From NCBI GenBank assembly GCA_023053685.1, contig JALIGW010000028.1, forward strand, positions 5,967,501 to 6,031,500: a stretch of DNA of 64,000 nucleotides, given 5' to 3'. The notes beneath the pieces are model-generated. The model searched no databases, was not told the origin of the DNA, and worked only from the letters and a program-made list of their open reading frames with translations. The stretch comes from Diadophis punctatus similis. Lineage: Eukaryota; Chordata; Lepidosauria; Squamata; Dipsadidae. Shown piece after piece: positions 43,601 to 50,208 of this stretch. How positions within the stretch are numbered: the first letter of the stretch is position 1; each line of letters begins with the position of its first letter. Position numbers and translations under genes: made by a program.

Positions 43601-46600
43601 CCCCAATTCCCGAGCATGGAGAATGGAGAGGCGGGATCAGCACAGGGCAACCCGACGACTCGGGAGGAGGGTGCCCTGCCCCTCTTCACAAGGCTCACTT
43701 GGGGAATGAGATTTAAAGAGACACTGTTGGAAGGGGCACTTGTCGGGAACAAGTGTTGCCTTTTTCCAGTTTCACATGCTGTTACCGACATCTGCATATT
43801 TGGTTGCCATGCCCTATTTGTCTTGCCCTGCTTGCATTGCTTGCCTGGCCTGGCTATGTGTGAGTTCGCAGCAACCCAGTTCTGCTCTGGGCTGTGCTGC
43901 AGTCCCAGTGAACGAAGACTCCTTGGAACCAAATTCCCTGAACTGTGGCTGCTCTCAGAACTGTGCTGCTCTGGACTAATAGCAGCCAGGAACTATTGGA
44001 GGTGCATGTTTAGAGCTTTGTTCCTGGGCTTACAGTTAATGGTGGGATTTTGGGGGGGAAATTGGAGCAATAAAAGGGAGTTAAGCCTTCGTTCCAGCTG
44101 TGTTGCTTGCCCAGCCCCGGGTCATCACAATAAAGCTTAACAATCTTATGTTTAAATACATACCTCTATGTTCTTTTTAACAAAGTTTGGGTTTTTTTTA
44201 AAGCTTGCTGTACTTTTTGGGCAAGTGTTTTCCATTTTCTTCATTGAACTTCTTGTTACACTATCAGCTGAATCACCTTCAGGTATTGAAAGAGAAAAAG
44301 AATTATTGAGGAAACAAATAATAAAGAAAAAAATAGCCATCTCAATTAAATTTCAGAATTGAGTTTCACCATTTTATGTAAAAGTTTTTATTTTGTTACT
44401 ATATTGTAGATTGTAAACTATGTTTCAATATTATCCCTAACAAAATATTACACACCATACCGCAAACTCATTGATAACACTAGTTAAGAACAAAATGCAG
44501 ACAAAGAAAACTAATATGAAATGCAAAGCCACGCCAACCATTCTCAAATCCAAAATGCATTTTTCCAGGAATGGAAGTAAATTTGAAATTAAAACTTTTG
44601 ATCTCACATAAGTGTAATAAAATGTGAGGGAAGGCTCATACAAAACAATTCTTGGGGAAAAATAGTTTTTACAGTATTACAACTAGATATCTCCAATGCT
44701 GGGCCAATATTTAGGCAAAAATGCTTCTATTTCATGCAGCCCATATAATAATAATAATCAAAGCAATAATAATAAAAATAATCAAAAAGCATGCTTTCAC
44801 GTATTTGTTATTCTTTTAAAATTATATCTGGAGAACAAAAGTATATTGTACCTCGTTTTGTTTGTCTTCCGTTAGTCTCATAATTTTCTGGAGGAAGCTG
44901 AGTTTTAAATATGTTAAACGTTCCATTATCTTCCCAAGCAGAAAGATCTGTTAATGAAACATATACTGTGAAATAAGATAGAATAGAATAGAATAACAGA
45001 GTTGGAAGGGACCTTGGAGGTCTTCTAATCCAACCCCCTGCTTAGGCAGGAAACCCTACACCACTTCAGACAAATGCTTATCCAACATCTTCTTAAAAAC
45101 TTCCAGTGTTGGAGCATTCACAACATCTGGAGGCAAGCTGTTCCACTGATTAATTGTTCTAACTGTCAAGAAATTTCTCCTAGATGATTTCTATTCAGGA
45201 AGTGAGGGATCAGTTTGGATCTAAACTGATCCAAAGAGACTGTTGGATTGGGTCCTTCAGCAACTGTGTTAGGCTGAACTAAATTAGCTACAGTAATCAC
45301 TTTCCCTATATTTTCAAAGTGAATTTAAAAATAACAGACATACTTGGTCAGGAAAGCGTATGCTCTGGTACACCATCTAGTCCCGACTGATATGAGTGGT
45401 AGGAATTTTGAATTAGAGGACAAATTACCTTTTTGCTACAATATATGAAATAAGAGGGATAAACAACCTTTTGACAACCAAAAGCTGCACTCAGGGTTTA
45501 GGACAGTGTTTCTCAACCTTGGCAACTTGAAGATATCTGGACTTCAACTCCCAGAATTCCCCAGCCAGCATTCGCTGGCTGGGGAATTCTGGGAGTTGAA
45601 GTCCAGATATCTTCAAGTTGCCAAGGTTGGGAAACACTGGTTTAGGAGATGCTATGAACAACAGTGATAATACAACAGTGCAAACTGGGTGGACTTTTTA
45701 AAATATGTGAAGAACATATGCTACAAATCTGATGTTTTCTACTCAAAATGGAAAGTAACTAAGCCACCAATTTTCATCAATCACATTCAGAGGAGGTTCT
45801 GAAAGCTGTTACGAAGGGTTCAAAGGCTGCAGGTTGCTAGCCCTATATTAGAATTAATACCAAAAATTTAATTGTTTAATTCTTACCAGGAGTTCCAGAT
45901 AATGGTGAGTTCAAAGCTAAAAATCTGCCAGTGTTTTCTTCCTCTTCAGTAATTATTGAAGAACTTTGGGATGTCATAGACTGCATTCAGGTAGTGAAAT
46001 ACATACGTACATATAAGGATAAATGGACATCCCAGACTTTTTATGCATGCTGCTAAACTTTTCTAAAGGGCTCCCCCCACACAACTGCAGGTTTTACCAC
46101 TTTGTTTTTATCCCCTCATGATCTACACACACTTTTATCATTGGGCTATGTACCCAACAAAATTTATTTGGTAATTGCAGCTTTTAGCAACAGATTACAA
46201 GAGTTATAAGCAAGGATTTGAGCAGAGTATTTCTAGAAAATACTGCATGATATGCGTATGTCGTAGGAACTCTACAACATAATAAATTCATATAAATTTA
46301 GCACACAAATATTTTATACTATGAGATTTTAATATTCAGTTCTGTAGCAATTCATGAAAAATATGCATAATTTATCAAACTAGATGAACTTCTACCAGGC
46401 AATATCTACAGGTTTACTAAATTAATTAATAGCTAGCTTAATTGAGCAGAAAATTAGCACATAAGTCAAATACATATGTAATAGATAACTGATTTTTATA
46501 TGCCAAAAAGCAATTCAAATGTAAACAAACATAGCCATTCATGATCATATATAAATGATGGTTCATAGAAGTATTCTGGAATCGCTTTTGTATTTCTAAC

Positions 46601-49600
46601 CTGAAATTCTTCCCATAGTTTTGCTTTCAATTCTCTGCCTTGCTTTTTGACTGCTCTTTCCTGGGATTGTTTATTTGCCAATATCTGGTCCAACCTTTTC
46701 ATCTTCTTTATTGCTTTTAGGATGAGAAGATCTACACCTTTTTCCTTAGAATCATCCAGGTTTGGAGTCCTGGATGTCACTTAAATATAAAACTGACTAT
46801 TAAAATCAGATCATCTTTCCATCAAAAATATTCTTAATAGCATTTCAAGTTGATCTACTAAAATGTCATCAAATGAAGCATATTATTCAGTAATCCACTG
46901 GGAATACAACACCAATGCTACAATATATTAAAGAAAATATTGCTCTTCATTAATGAAGCTGAAAATTGTTTCAAAACTATTATTGCTAATACATATTTAT
47001 GAAATAAAAGGATGTCCATCCCTAACCAGATAAGTGATGCGGTGGCAATGCAGGCCAAGTGCCTGGAGGTTGTAAGGATCTGGATGGGGAGGAACCGACT
47101 TCGACTCAACCCTGGCAAGACTGAGTGGCTTTGGGTTTTCGGCCTCCCAGGACCAAATGATTCTCTATCTTTGACTCTGGACAGGGTGGCACTTCCTGAG
47201 AGTGTGTGAATTGGTGTGTAATTTGGGGGCCCTTCTAGACTCATGCTTCAGCTTGAGGAGAAGGTGGCAGCTGAGGCCAGCAGCCTTTGCACAGATTTGT
47301 CTAGTGCACCAATCACACCTTTTTCTGGCCTGGAATCCTTGCTTAGTCAACCATGCATGGTCATCTCTTAGTTGATTATACACAAAGGAAGATGGAGGAA
47401 ATTCTAGCATTTATTTATGCTGCAATACATTCTACATGGGGCTGTTCTTGAAGACCACCCAGAAACTTCAACTGGTCCAGAATGAGGCAACACAGACAGT
47501 AATAGGGATGCCTAGGTCTGCAAGCTACCTAGGCTTCCAATTTCTTCCTGGTTGCAACTCAAGGTACTAGTCATCACCTTTAAAGTTCTATATGGCGCAG
47601 GGTCAGGCGACTTGAAAACCCACCTTTCCTTAAGGATATCTACCCATCTACCCACTCTTTAAGCCATGCCAGATAGGGTGGGCACACTCCTGATTCCTTC
47701 CCCCATATATTGTTATCTATTGGGAAGCATGCCTTTCCATGGCGGTCTCTGCCCCATGGAACATCTTGCCCCCTGAAATGCAGCAGACTCCCACCCTTTT
47801 AGCCTTCTGTAAAGTCTTAAAGACCTGGTTTTCCCCCAAGCGTTGGGAGATTAGACAATGCTATATTTGCTTGGATTGGTGACAGGTTTTGTTTTTATTG
47901 TTTTTTAATGTTTTGTGTTTTAATTTTTAAAAGTAAATGTTAAGTAGTGTATTGTATTGTACAGTTTTTAAAGGATTTTACTGAGAGCCGCCCAAAGTTG
48001 TCTGAAGGATGGGTGGCTATATAAATATTATAAATAAATAAAAAAAATAAAGAAATAAATACTAGAATTTTCTCCATCTTCCCCAGTTTTATATGTGTAT
48101 AATCATTCAAATTATCATCCTGATAGAAAGCTCAGAAACAGAGAACTGTATCGCAGTCATTAAAAAGTAGAAGGGAATTGGTATGCAACTATCCAAACCA
48201 AATTAACAATATCAGGACACGCAGGAAAATAGAAACCTCTGATGTGCCATAGGATCTGAAGCTTTCATCAAAATGACAAAAACAGCATCATAGCATCACA
48301 ATGCAATCTCCATTCCTTTTGTACAAGTGTGCACCATCATGACACACATTAAAAAATGGCAAGATTTGTACTTACACTATTTCATAATTTACACTTCCTT
48401 CCCATTACAATTATTAATGCTTCTAAACTAAGCTGGCTTTCTAACCCTAACTATAAGACAGAGTACAAAAGATAAATACCTTTTTGTGGTTCAACTGGCT
48501 TATTCTGAGAAGCACTGCTGCAAGAGAGTTTGCTTTCAGCAAAGTCATCTTCAGAATCTACTGAACTTGAAGAATACTCTGAAAAAAGAGAAACAGTGCA
48601 CAGAACAGTGCACGGTATTTAAAAGTGTTATTAAAGAATCAAATCAACTGTAAAAGAGAATTACTCCAAGGTGGCTGCAATCTGGAACAAACTATTTAGT
48701 CTTATGTTCAGTCCACTGACCCTAATCTTGTAAAATATTTATATATGTTCTTTAATGAGTTTAACATTTATATTTCTATATTAATTGTTCCTTATTTTTT
48801 CCACATTGTCCTAAAGTTTTATAAAGATCAAAGGACAGTTGGATCGCTCTTCTTTGCTGGCAAAACTCTTGGTTTCTTAACAGGCAAACAGAAATTCAGC
48901 AACTGAAATTATCTTAGCATGTAACTGCTATAGTAAGAAAAACTATGCCACAGTTCAATGCCACAGTCAAAGCCTAGATATAAGCACTAATTTAGCCAGT
49001 TAAATTTACTTTTATTCTTTTTATAGAGTCATGTAATTCACCTGAACCTCGTTTTTATTAAAGTTCTTAATTACAGTAGTAAAAAGCAACATAAACTAGA
49101 ATTTCCAATTCTTTAAATTCCTACACTTAGTTATTTTTCTTTTGCCCAAGAAGAGAAGTAAACTCACTAGATGGCTTTTCAAACTTGTCATTCAAAGATC
49201 TCTAACAGCCTTAGAATAGTAAATAAGCAATTTCCAAAAATAATTAGAAAGTGAAGTTTGCACACTCAGTATCCTTTGAAAGGCTCCACTACAGCTGTGA
49301 GCATGATGGCTAATTTTTTCATCTCTCAGCTCTTAGACCTGCAGAAAACTGCTATCTTGCAGTGTTTGCATGAGGAACAACCATCCACAGCACCTGGAAG
49401 TCATCCCCCATCCCTCACTATTTGGAAAACTTCTGAATCACCATTATATACTCCGGTTCTTTGGTCTTTGCCATGCTCATTGTCTCCATCTTTGTTGGAG
49501 ACATGTTTAATTTGCATTCTTTGCGCTGGAAGTCTCTTTTGAACCCAATAAAAAACTCTAAGATATTTATATAGTTATATCATTGTCGCAGGTCTTATTA

Positions 49601-50208
49601 TACATTTTTATAAGTAAACACGAATATGGTTACATTGATCTTGTAGTACTTGCCATACCTGCCACCTGATTTGTATGCTGTCCCACCAGTTGAAAATCAC
49701 CAGTTTTTTCTTCAGATATTTGTTCTGAGAAACTCATTTGTTGAGTTTCATATTCCTCCCCATTTTTATCATAATTTTCTTTTGAGTTCTCCCCTATGTG
49801 ATTATTGCAAAAATCAACCTAGAAATGATATGGAATGGAAAGTTTTAATGGAAAGTTTTAACAAGCATATCAATCTTTTTATCCAAAGCTCCTGATTTAG
49901 TATCATAACCTTGGGTAAAATCCACAAATGTGACTTTTTACATTCTTTTTAGGAAAAAAATTAAATAAAGCATGCAATTATTCACTTACCTAGTGGCTTG
50001 TGGTAAACATCTGAAATTCTATGCAAAACTTTGAAAGGTCTATAGATAGTAGATCGACTAACAGAGCAGAAAGAGTAACTACCTTAGACTGGTCTGGTTC
50101 TGGCGTTAAAATCTCGAGAGATGAACTTAAAATTTTGCTTCCATGATTATTTCTTGAGTTAGATGCTGGTCTTGAAATCCCATCCAGACTTCCTCTTGTA
50201 ATATCCAT
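6829..50208 (-). CDS. FSIP1: FSIP1, fibrous sheath-interacting protein 1 (complete, 11 coding exons)
   Basis: Spliced coding sequence, minus strand, listed 5' to 3': 50083-50208, 49659-49818, 48480-48578, 46601-46779, 45887-45980, 44852-44947, 44164-44276, 41645-41749, 39320-39484, 35328-35459, 6829-7371. The total is 1812 nt, or 603 residues plus stop; human FSIP1 has about 581. Every junction is GT-AG and the reading frame is kept throughout, which is strong evidence for a working gene. The protein matches mammalian FSIP1 (recalled, not searched) in order: the N-terminal MDI.G.LDGIS.PASNSR, a basic coiled-coil segment at residues 145-188, a second at about 392-423, and C-terminal CLSEEQLK and FFMSK blocks. 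The protein is hydrophilic and acidic, with no signal peptide or membrane segment. Known biology of the family: it binds AKAP4 in the sperm-tail fibrous sheath and is linked to flagellum and cilium formation. Identity is certain in my view; expression in this species is inferred. Confidence 0.97.
7819..8151 (+). repeat. tRNA-derived SINE with BovB-like tail (Sauria SINE type)
   Basis: The 5' part resembles a tRNA with box-B-like GGTTCAAGACC. The 3' part carries CCTAGAGTCAGACACGACTG and ends ACCTTTAACTTTACCTTTAG, the BovB-shared tail of squamate Sauria SINEs. It is not a tRNA gene. It lies in FSIP1 intron 11 in the antisense direction. Confidence 0.85.
9109..10050 (+). mobile_element. TA-flanked DNA transposon, complete non-autonomous copy (family C)
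   Basis: A 942-bp element with about 30-bp inverted ends, left CTGTATTTTTCGGAGTATAA and right TTATACTCTGAAAAATATGG, flanked by TA (9107-9108, 10051-10052). Internal open frames are short and unlike transposase. An inserted fragment of the palindromic hAT family D lies at about 9573-9633, followed by a 24-bp tandem duplication at 9633-9679. Confidence 0.8.
9573..9633. mobile_element. Half copy of the palindromic hAT MITE (family D)
   Basis: Begins CAGGGGTCTCCAACCTTGGC and contains GGACTTCAACTCCCAGAATT, as in the complete copy at 45504-45639. The second arm is absent. Confidence 0.75.
10419..10771. mobile_element. hAT-type non-autonomous element (family E) with 8-bp target duplication
   Basis: The ends are CAGTGATGACGAACCTTTT and AGGTTCGCCATCACTG. 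The perfect duplication GTCTAGGA lies at 10411-10418 and 10772-10779. The GC-rich interior contains TGCGCATGCGCA (10535-10546) and an inverted pair centred near 10600. No transposase. The sequence just left of it (AGTTTGACACCCATG, ending about 10410) looks like the right end of another hAT, family F. Confidence 0.92.
11645..13254 (-). mobile_element. BovB (RTE) LINE, 5'-truncated and internally deleted
   Basis: The 3' end lies at the left: on the plus strand the reverse complement of the BovB tail, containing CATGTCCGACCCATCGCGAC. The minus frame 12284-12511 reads FLGSKITAYGDCSQEIKRCL, the C-terminal reverse-transcriptase region. The minus frame 12721-13062 reads LCSQRWRSSIKSVKTRSGAD, the end of the endonuclease domain. 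The core reverse-transcriptase region between them is missing (join near 12545). Frames are disrupted, so the copy is dead. A hAT element is inserted at 11714-11981. Confidence 0.92.
11714..11981. mobile_element. hAT MITE nested in the BovB LINE (family G)
   Basis: The ends are CAGCGGTTCTCAACCT and AGGTTGAGAACCACTG. The 8-bp duplication CTCCAGGC/CTCTAGGC has one mismatch (11706-11713, 11982-11989). The interior has a hairpin with GGGTTCTTTTACC arms and a GC-rich GCGCATGTGCAGAGG core. BovB sequence resumes exactly on both sides. Confidence 0.92.
13260..16200. other. Non-coding stretch of FSIP1 intron 11
   Basis: Apart from the hAT element at 15644-15891, no exon, RNA gene or clear repeat is recognised here. 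Confidence 0.45.
15644..15891. mobile_element. hAT-type MITE (family B) with 8-bp target duplication
   Basis: The ends are CAGGGGTGGGTTCCGG and AGGAACCCACCTCTG. The perfect duplication ATGGGGAT lies at 15636-15643 and 15892-15899. The interior hairpin is GCTTCTGCACATGCGCAGAAGC-like. The ends match the element at 2555-2976, so it is the same family with a shorter body. Confidence 0.92.
16208..16628. mobile_element. TA-flanked MITE (family A), second copy
   Basis: Starts CAGGTAGTCCTCAACTTATG and ends TAAGTTGAGAACTACCTA, flanked by TA at 16206-16207 and 16629-16630. Same family as 93-488 but more diverged. A further CAGGTAGTTCC left end follows at about 16655, next to a small palindrome (AACCATGTTTGGAAACATGG). 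Confidence 0.72.
17011..17250 (-). repeat. Sauria-type tRNA-derived SINE, reverse orientation
   Basis: Plus-strand text starts AAAGGTAAAGGTTCCCC (the BovB-like tail reversed) and ends GCCACTGAGCCACTGCATCCC (the tRNA-like head reversed), with a box-B-like GGGATTCGAACC. Same family as 7819-8151. It directly abuts another reversed SINE. Confidence 0.82.
17255..17488 (-). repeat. tRNA-derived SINE (GCTATT-tailed family), reverse orientation
   Basis: Contains the reverse complement of the block GGCTCAAGGTTGACTCAGCC and of the GTAAACTGCTTAGAGA block seen in the plus-strand copies at 24008 and 54526. It sits head-to-tail beside the SINE at 17011-17250. Confidence 0.8.
17490..19300. other. Non-coding stretch of FSIP1 intron 11
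   Basis: AT-rich and unique-looking. No gene, RNA or clear repeat seen. Confidence 0.45.
19310..19520 (-). repeat. tRNA-derived SINE (third type), reverse orientation
   Basis: The reverse complement carries the features of the 63043-63263 copy: TAAGGCATCAGG near the head, then GTGACCTTGGGTCAGTCACT, then GAGGCAATGGCAAACTAC. Diverged. Confidence 0.72.
19650..20170 (+). mobile_element. L2-type LINE, 3' end
   Basis: The plus frame ending 20042 reads PVLQELHWLPICFRVQFKVL, then TFKALHGLEPDYL, then RRRAFSVVAPSLWN. This is the C-terminal end of an L2-clade reverse transcriptase polyprotein. It is open for about 125 residues, so the copy is fairly young. It ends in (AAAC)n(AAAT)n at 20133-20170. 5'-truncated. 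Confidence 0.88.
20180..21400. other. Non-coding stretch of FSIP1 intron 11
   Basis: No exon or recognised repeat seen. Confidence 0.4.
21408..21620 (-). repeat. Dispersed repeat, reverse orientation (LINE/SINE 3' end)
   Basis: Starts with (TTTATT)-like repeats. It then carries the reverse of a block ending in GGTTGTTGTGGGGAAAA-like sequence that recurs in plus orientation at 51478-51600. Family name not certain. Confidence 0.55.
22672..22770 (+). mobile_element. Left-end fragment of TA-flanked transposon (family C)
   Basis: Begins CCATATTTTTCGGAGTATAG after TA, followed by GAGGAAAACAAGGAAAAAAG, as in the left end at 9109. Right end missing. Confidence 0.7.
22806..22860. repeat. 19-bp tandem repeat, about 2.7 copies
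   Basis: Unit ATACTTTTTACAACCATGT occurs twice perfectly (22806-22843), then a partial third copy. Confidence 0.9.
22960..23080. mobile_element. Palindromic hAT MITE (family D), diverged copy
   Basis: The left arm (CTTGGCAAGTTTAAGACTAG, then GGACTTCAACTCCCAGAATT) is mirrored by a right arm (GGGAGTTGAAGTCCACAAGT, then ACTTGCCAAGTTTGAAGA) around a short loop. The ends are less clear than in the copy at 45504. Confidence 0.78.
23423..23550. repeat. Degenerate minisatellite of GGGACAACTCGCTGT-like units
   Basis: Units of about 15 bp alternate GGGACAACTTGC.. with GGCCAACTCAC... An inverted relative (CCACAGCAAGTTGTTCTGTG) lies at about 23694-23713, so this may be the internal repeat of a larger element. 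Confidence 0.75.
24008..24252 (+). repeat. tRNA-derived SINE (GCTATT-tailed family)
   Basis: The head GAGCCGAGGTGGCTCAGCGG has a tRNA-like box A. A box-B-like GGTTTAAATCTC follows, then GGCTCAAGGTTGACTCAGCC and GTAAACTGCTTAGAGAGTGC. Here the tail is (AAAT)n. Not a tRNA gene. Confidence 0.85.
24260..25525. other. Non-coding stretch of FSIP1 intron 11
   Basis: No exon or recognised repeat seen. Confidence 0.4.
25528..25637. repeat. (AAGG)n microsatellite, about 27 units
   Basis: Uninterrupted tetranucleotide array. It gives an artefactual Gly-Arg-Lys-Glu open frame with no coding meaning. Confidence 0.98.
26160..26275. repeat. Possible diverged fragment of MITE family A
   Basis: GCAAAGTCAGTGGGGGAGCT resembles the GCAAAGTCAATGGGGAAACC part of the copy at 93-488. 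No ends seen. Confidence 0.4.
26344..26417 (+). repeat. 3' fragment of GCTATT-tailed SINE
   Basis: GTAAACTGCTTAGAGAGGGC through AGTGCTATTGCTATTGCTAG matches the 3' end of the copy at 54526-54754. Confidence 0.85.
26570..26876. mobile_element. hAT-type MITE (family H) with 8-bp target duplication
   Basis: The ends are CAGTGGTGAAATTCAA and TGGATTTCACCCATG. The perfect duplication GTTCAACT lies at 26562-26569 and 26877-26884. The interior has tandem units: GGGCGTGGCTTG, AAGGATAYTGCAAAATC and CTACCGGTTCTC, each repeated. Confidence 0.9.
26890..29465. other. Non-coding stretch of FSIP1 intron 11
   Basis: Unique-looking AT-rich DNA. No gene or clear repeat recognised. Confidence 0.4.
29470..29612 (+). 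repeat. L2-like LINE 3' tail fragment
   Basis: GTAAGCCATCCGGAGTCATC, then GGATAGCCATATAAATTAGT and (AAAAT)n, is the 3' tail pattern of squamate L2 elements. Confidence 0.65.
29644..30430 (-). mobile_element. Jockey/CR1-group LINE, 3' end with open reverse-transcriptase C-terminus
   Basis: The minus frame ending at 29809 is open for over 200 residues and reads AYKTFVRPILEYSSPVWNPH, then TIERVQKYFTRRV, then NRVINAWNALPDSVV. This is typical of jockey-superfamily reverse transcriptases after the catalytic core. The 3' UTR ends in (AAAT)n at the left. It is 5'-truncated and lacks the YxDD catalytic part. It is sense to FSIP1, inside intron 11. Exact clade not certain. Confidence 0.85.
30480..34130. 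other. Non-coding stretch of FSIP1 intron 11, low in repeats
   Basis: Contains the longest repeat-poor stretches of the intron (about 30600-31130 and 32800-33150), with several TAAT and ATGCAAAT-like motifs. A (G)10 run lies at 32441-32452. No exon seen. Confidence 0.45.
34144..34484. mobile_element. hAT-type non-autonomous element (family F)
   Basis: The ends are CAGGGGTATCAAACTCGA and TTGAGTTTGACACGGG. The near-perfect duplication TTCTATGG/TTCTATAG is at 34136-34143 and right of 34484. The GC-rich interior has short spurious open frames only. The right boundary is uncertain by 1-2 bp. Confidence 0.82.
34600..35025 (+). repeat. RTE-like repeat fragment
   Basis: The 3' part (GGTCACTAAAAGTTGACTCC then AACCTGATGATGC) resembles the GTCGCTAAGAGTCGACACCGACTTGA-type tail of RTE-derived repeats. 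The upstream part resembles decayed endonuclease/RT text. Weak. Confidence 0.45.
35328..35459 (-). CDS. FSIP1: FSIP1 coding exon 10 (residues 380-423, coiled coil)
   Basis: 132 nt between acceptor TTTTTTTAAAG and a consensus donor GTAAGT, phase 0 at both ends. It contains PGEKILRDTKEERDQQNR followed by LKEINQQLKNLEE. This aligns with human [26 protein letters not shown]. It is a predicted coiled coil. The next intron is 27,956 bp long. Confidence 0.95.
37266..37576 (+). mobile_element. CR1 LINE, 3' end
   Basis: Starts near ATAGCAGTGTTCCAATATCT and ends GGTTGGACTAGAAGACCTCC, then AAGGTCCCTTCCAACTCT, the hallmark CR1 3' end. 5'-truncated, no coding sequence. It lies in intron 10, antisense to FSIP1. 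Confidence 0.93.
37575..37635. repeat. (GTT)n microsatellite growing from the CR1 tail
   Basis: About 20 uninterrupted GTT units directly following the CR1 3' end. Confidence 0.97.
39320..39484 (-). CDS. FSIP1: FSIP1 coding exon 9 (residues 325-379)
   Basis: 165 nt between acceptor CTTTAATAG and donor GTATAG, phase 0 at both ends. It begins EETIEIFVPGEGY. It contains HQLAEIDAKL, matching human HQQLAEIDIKL. The C-terminal half (IIISDGDLSVFQGS and on) has diverged. The frame has no stop across the exon. Confidence 0.92.
39500..41640. other. FSIP1 intron 9, no repeat recognised
   Basis: The part 40140-41150 has higher GC and little low-complexity sequence, with short broken open frames only. 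It could be an old decayed element or conserved non-coding DNA; I cannot tell which. Confidence 0.4.
41645..41749 (-). CDS. FSIP1: FSIP1 coding exon 8 (residues 290-324)
   Basis: 105 nt between acceptor TTTATGCAG and donor GTATGA, phase 0 at both ends. It reads LAKDSSSEVMLDEERQRLSE then LLKDTEND. It aligns with human [25 protein letters not shown], one of the best-conserved segments. Confidence 0.94.
43378..44129 (+). mobile_element. Solo LTR of an LTR retrotransposon or endogenous retrovirus
   Basis: It starts TGCCATGGCCCC and ends GGGTCATCACA (TG...CA), flanked by the perfect 5-bp duplication ATAAA at 43373-43377 and 44130-44134. It is 752 bp and GC-rich against AT-rich surroundings. AATAAAAGGG at about 44069 can be read as a TATA-like or polyadenylation signal and gives the plus orientation. 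There is no internal region and no second LTR. Open frames inside (for example minus 43357-43932) are spurious. It lies in FSIP1 intron 7, antisense to the gene. Confidence 0.88.
44164..44276 (-). CDS. FSIP1: FSIP1 coding exon 7 (residues 252-289)
   Basis: 113 nt between acceptor CCTGAAG and donor GTATGT. It reads DSADSVTRSSMKKMENTCPK and ends NPNFVKKNIE, matching human QDFIKRNIE. It ends in phase 0. Its donor lies only about 30 bp from a solo LTR inserted in the following intron. The tract before the acceptor is TTCTTTTTCTCTTTC, a good polypyrimidine tract. Confidence 0.9.
44852..44947 (-). CDS. FSIP1: FSIP1 coding exon 6 (residues 220-252)
   Basis: 96 nt between acceptor CATTAACAG and donor GTACAA. 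It reads LSAWEDNGTFNIFKTQLPPE and then NYETNGRQTKR, matching human EEDTFSSVFHTQIPPEEYE. A CR1 element ends about 27 nt upstream of its acceptor (see findings). The GTACAA donor is weaker than consensus. Confidence 0.92.
44975..45190 (-). mobile_element. CR1 LINE, 3' end
   Basis: The plus strand reads AGAATAGAATAACAGAGTTG, then GGAAGGGACCTTGGAGGTCT, the reversed CR1 3' end with an (ATAGA)n-type tail. It is sense with FSIP1 and ends about 27 nt before the acceptor of coding exon 6. Confidence 0.93.
45504..45639. mobile_element. Palindromic hAT MITE (family D), complete, 8-bp target duplication
   Basis: 136 bp forming an almost perfect hairpin. The ends are CAGTGTTTCTCAACC and GGTTGGGAAACACTG, and the arms meet at CCAGCCAGCATTCGCTGGCTGG. 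The perfect duplication GTTTAGGA lies at 45496-45503 and 45640-45647. It is in FSIP1 intron 6. Confidence 0.95.
45887..45980 (-). CDS. FSIP1: FSIP1 coding exon 5 (residues 189-220)
   Basis: 94 nt between acceptor AATGCAG and donor GTAAGA. It reads SMTSQSSSIITEEEENTGRF and continues with a FLAL block. This aligns with human [22 protein letters not shown]. It starts in phase 0 and leaves one base (G) for the next codon. Confidence 0.9.
46601..46779 (-). CDS. FSIP1: FSIP1 coding exon 4 (residues 129-188, basic coiled coil)
   Basis: 179 nt between acceptor TATTTAAG and donor GTTAGA. This is among the most conserved parts: AIKKMKRLDQILANKQ is followed by KKQGRELKAKLWEEF, which aligns closely with human FSIP1 (IQKMKKLDKILAKKQ and KLWEEIK). 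The heptad-like spacing of Leu/Ile/Met predicts a coiled coil. The open frame continues past the donor, but that part is intronic. Confidence 0.95.
47012..48060 (+). mobile_element. L2 LINE fragment
   Basis: The plus text encodes a broken AKCLEVVRIWMGRNRLRLNP-like stretch followed by GKTEWLW, an L2 reverse-transcriptase motif region. Later come the TGGTTGCAACTCAAGGTACT block and the tail GAGCCGCCCAAAGTTGTCTG with (AAAT)n. Many frameshifts. It lies in FSIP1 intron 4, antisense. Confidence 0.85.
48480..48578 (-). CDS. FSIP1: FSIP1 coding exon 3 (residues 96-129)
   Basis: 99 nt between acceptor TTTTTTCAG and donor GTATTT. Only one frame is open, reading YSSSSVDSEDDFAESKL and ending PVEPQK. It needs one base from the previous exon and leaves one base, exactly as the neighbours supply. 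It is a Ser/acidic-rich linker, a plausible phosphorylation region, with no recognised domain. Confidence 0.88.
49659..49818 (-). CDS. FSIP1: FSIP1 coding exon 2 (residues 43-96)
   Basis: 160 nt between acceptor TTTCTAG and donor GTATGG. It begins in phase 0 with VDFCNNHIGEN and ends NQVA plus one base of a split Glu codon. The sequence is acidic and asparagine-rich with little conservation, like the corresponding part of mammalian FSIP1. An alternative donor 7 nt upstream (CAG|GTGGCA) is possible but breaks the frame with the next exon. Confidence 0.88.

Noticed and set aside
43357..43932. 191-codon minus-strand open frame, and a 218-codon plus-strand frame
   Set aside because: Both lie within the solo LTR; they have no protein motif and overlap each other in GC-rich DNA.
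49258..49542. 94-codon plus-strand frame in FSIP1 intron 3
   Set aside because: Antisense to the intron, no motif, low-complexity Ser/Pro/Leu composition.
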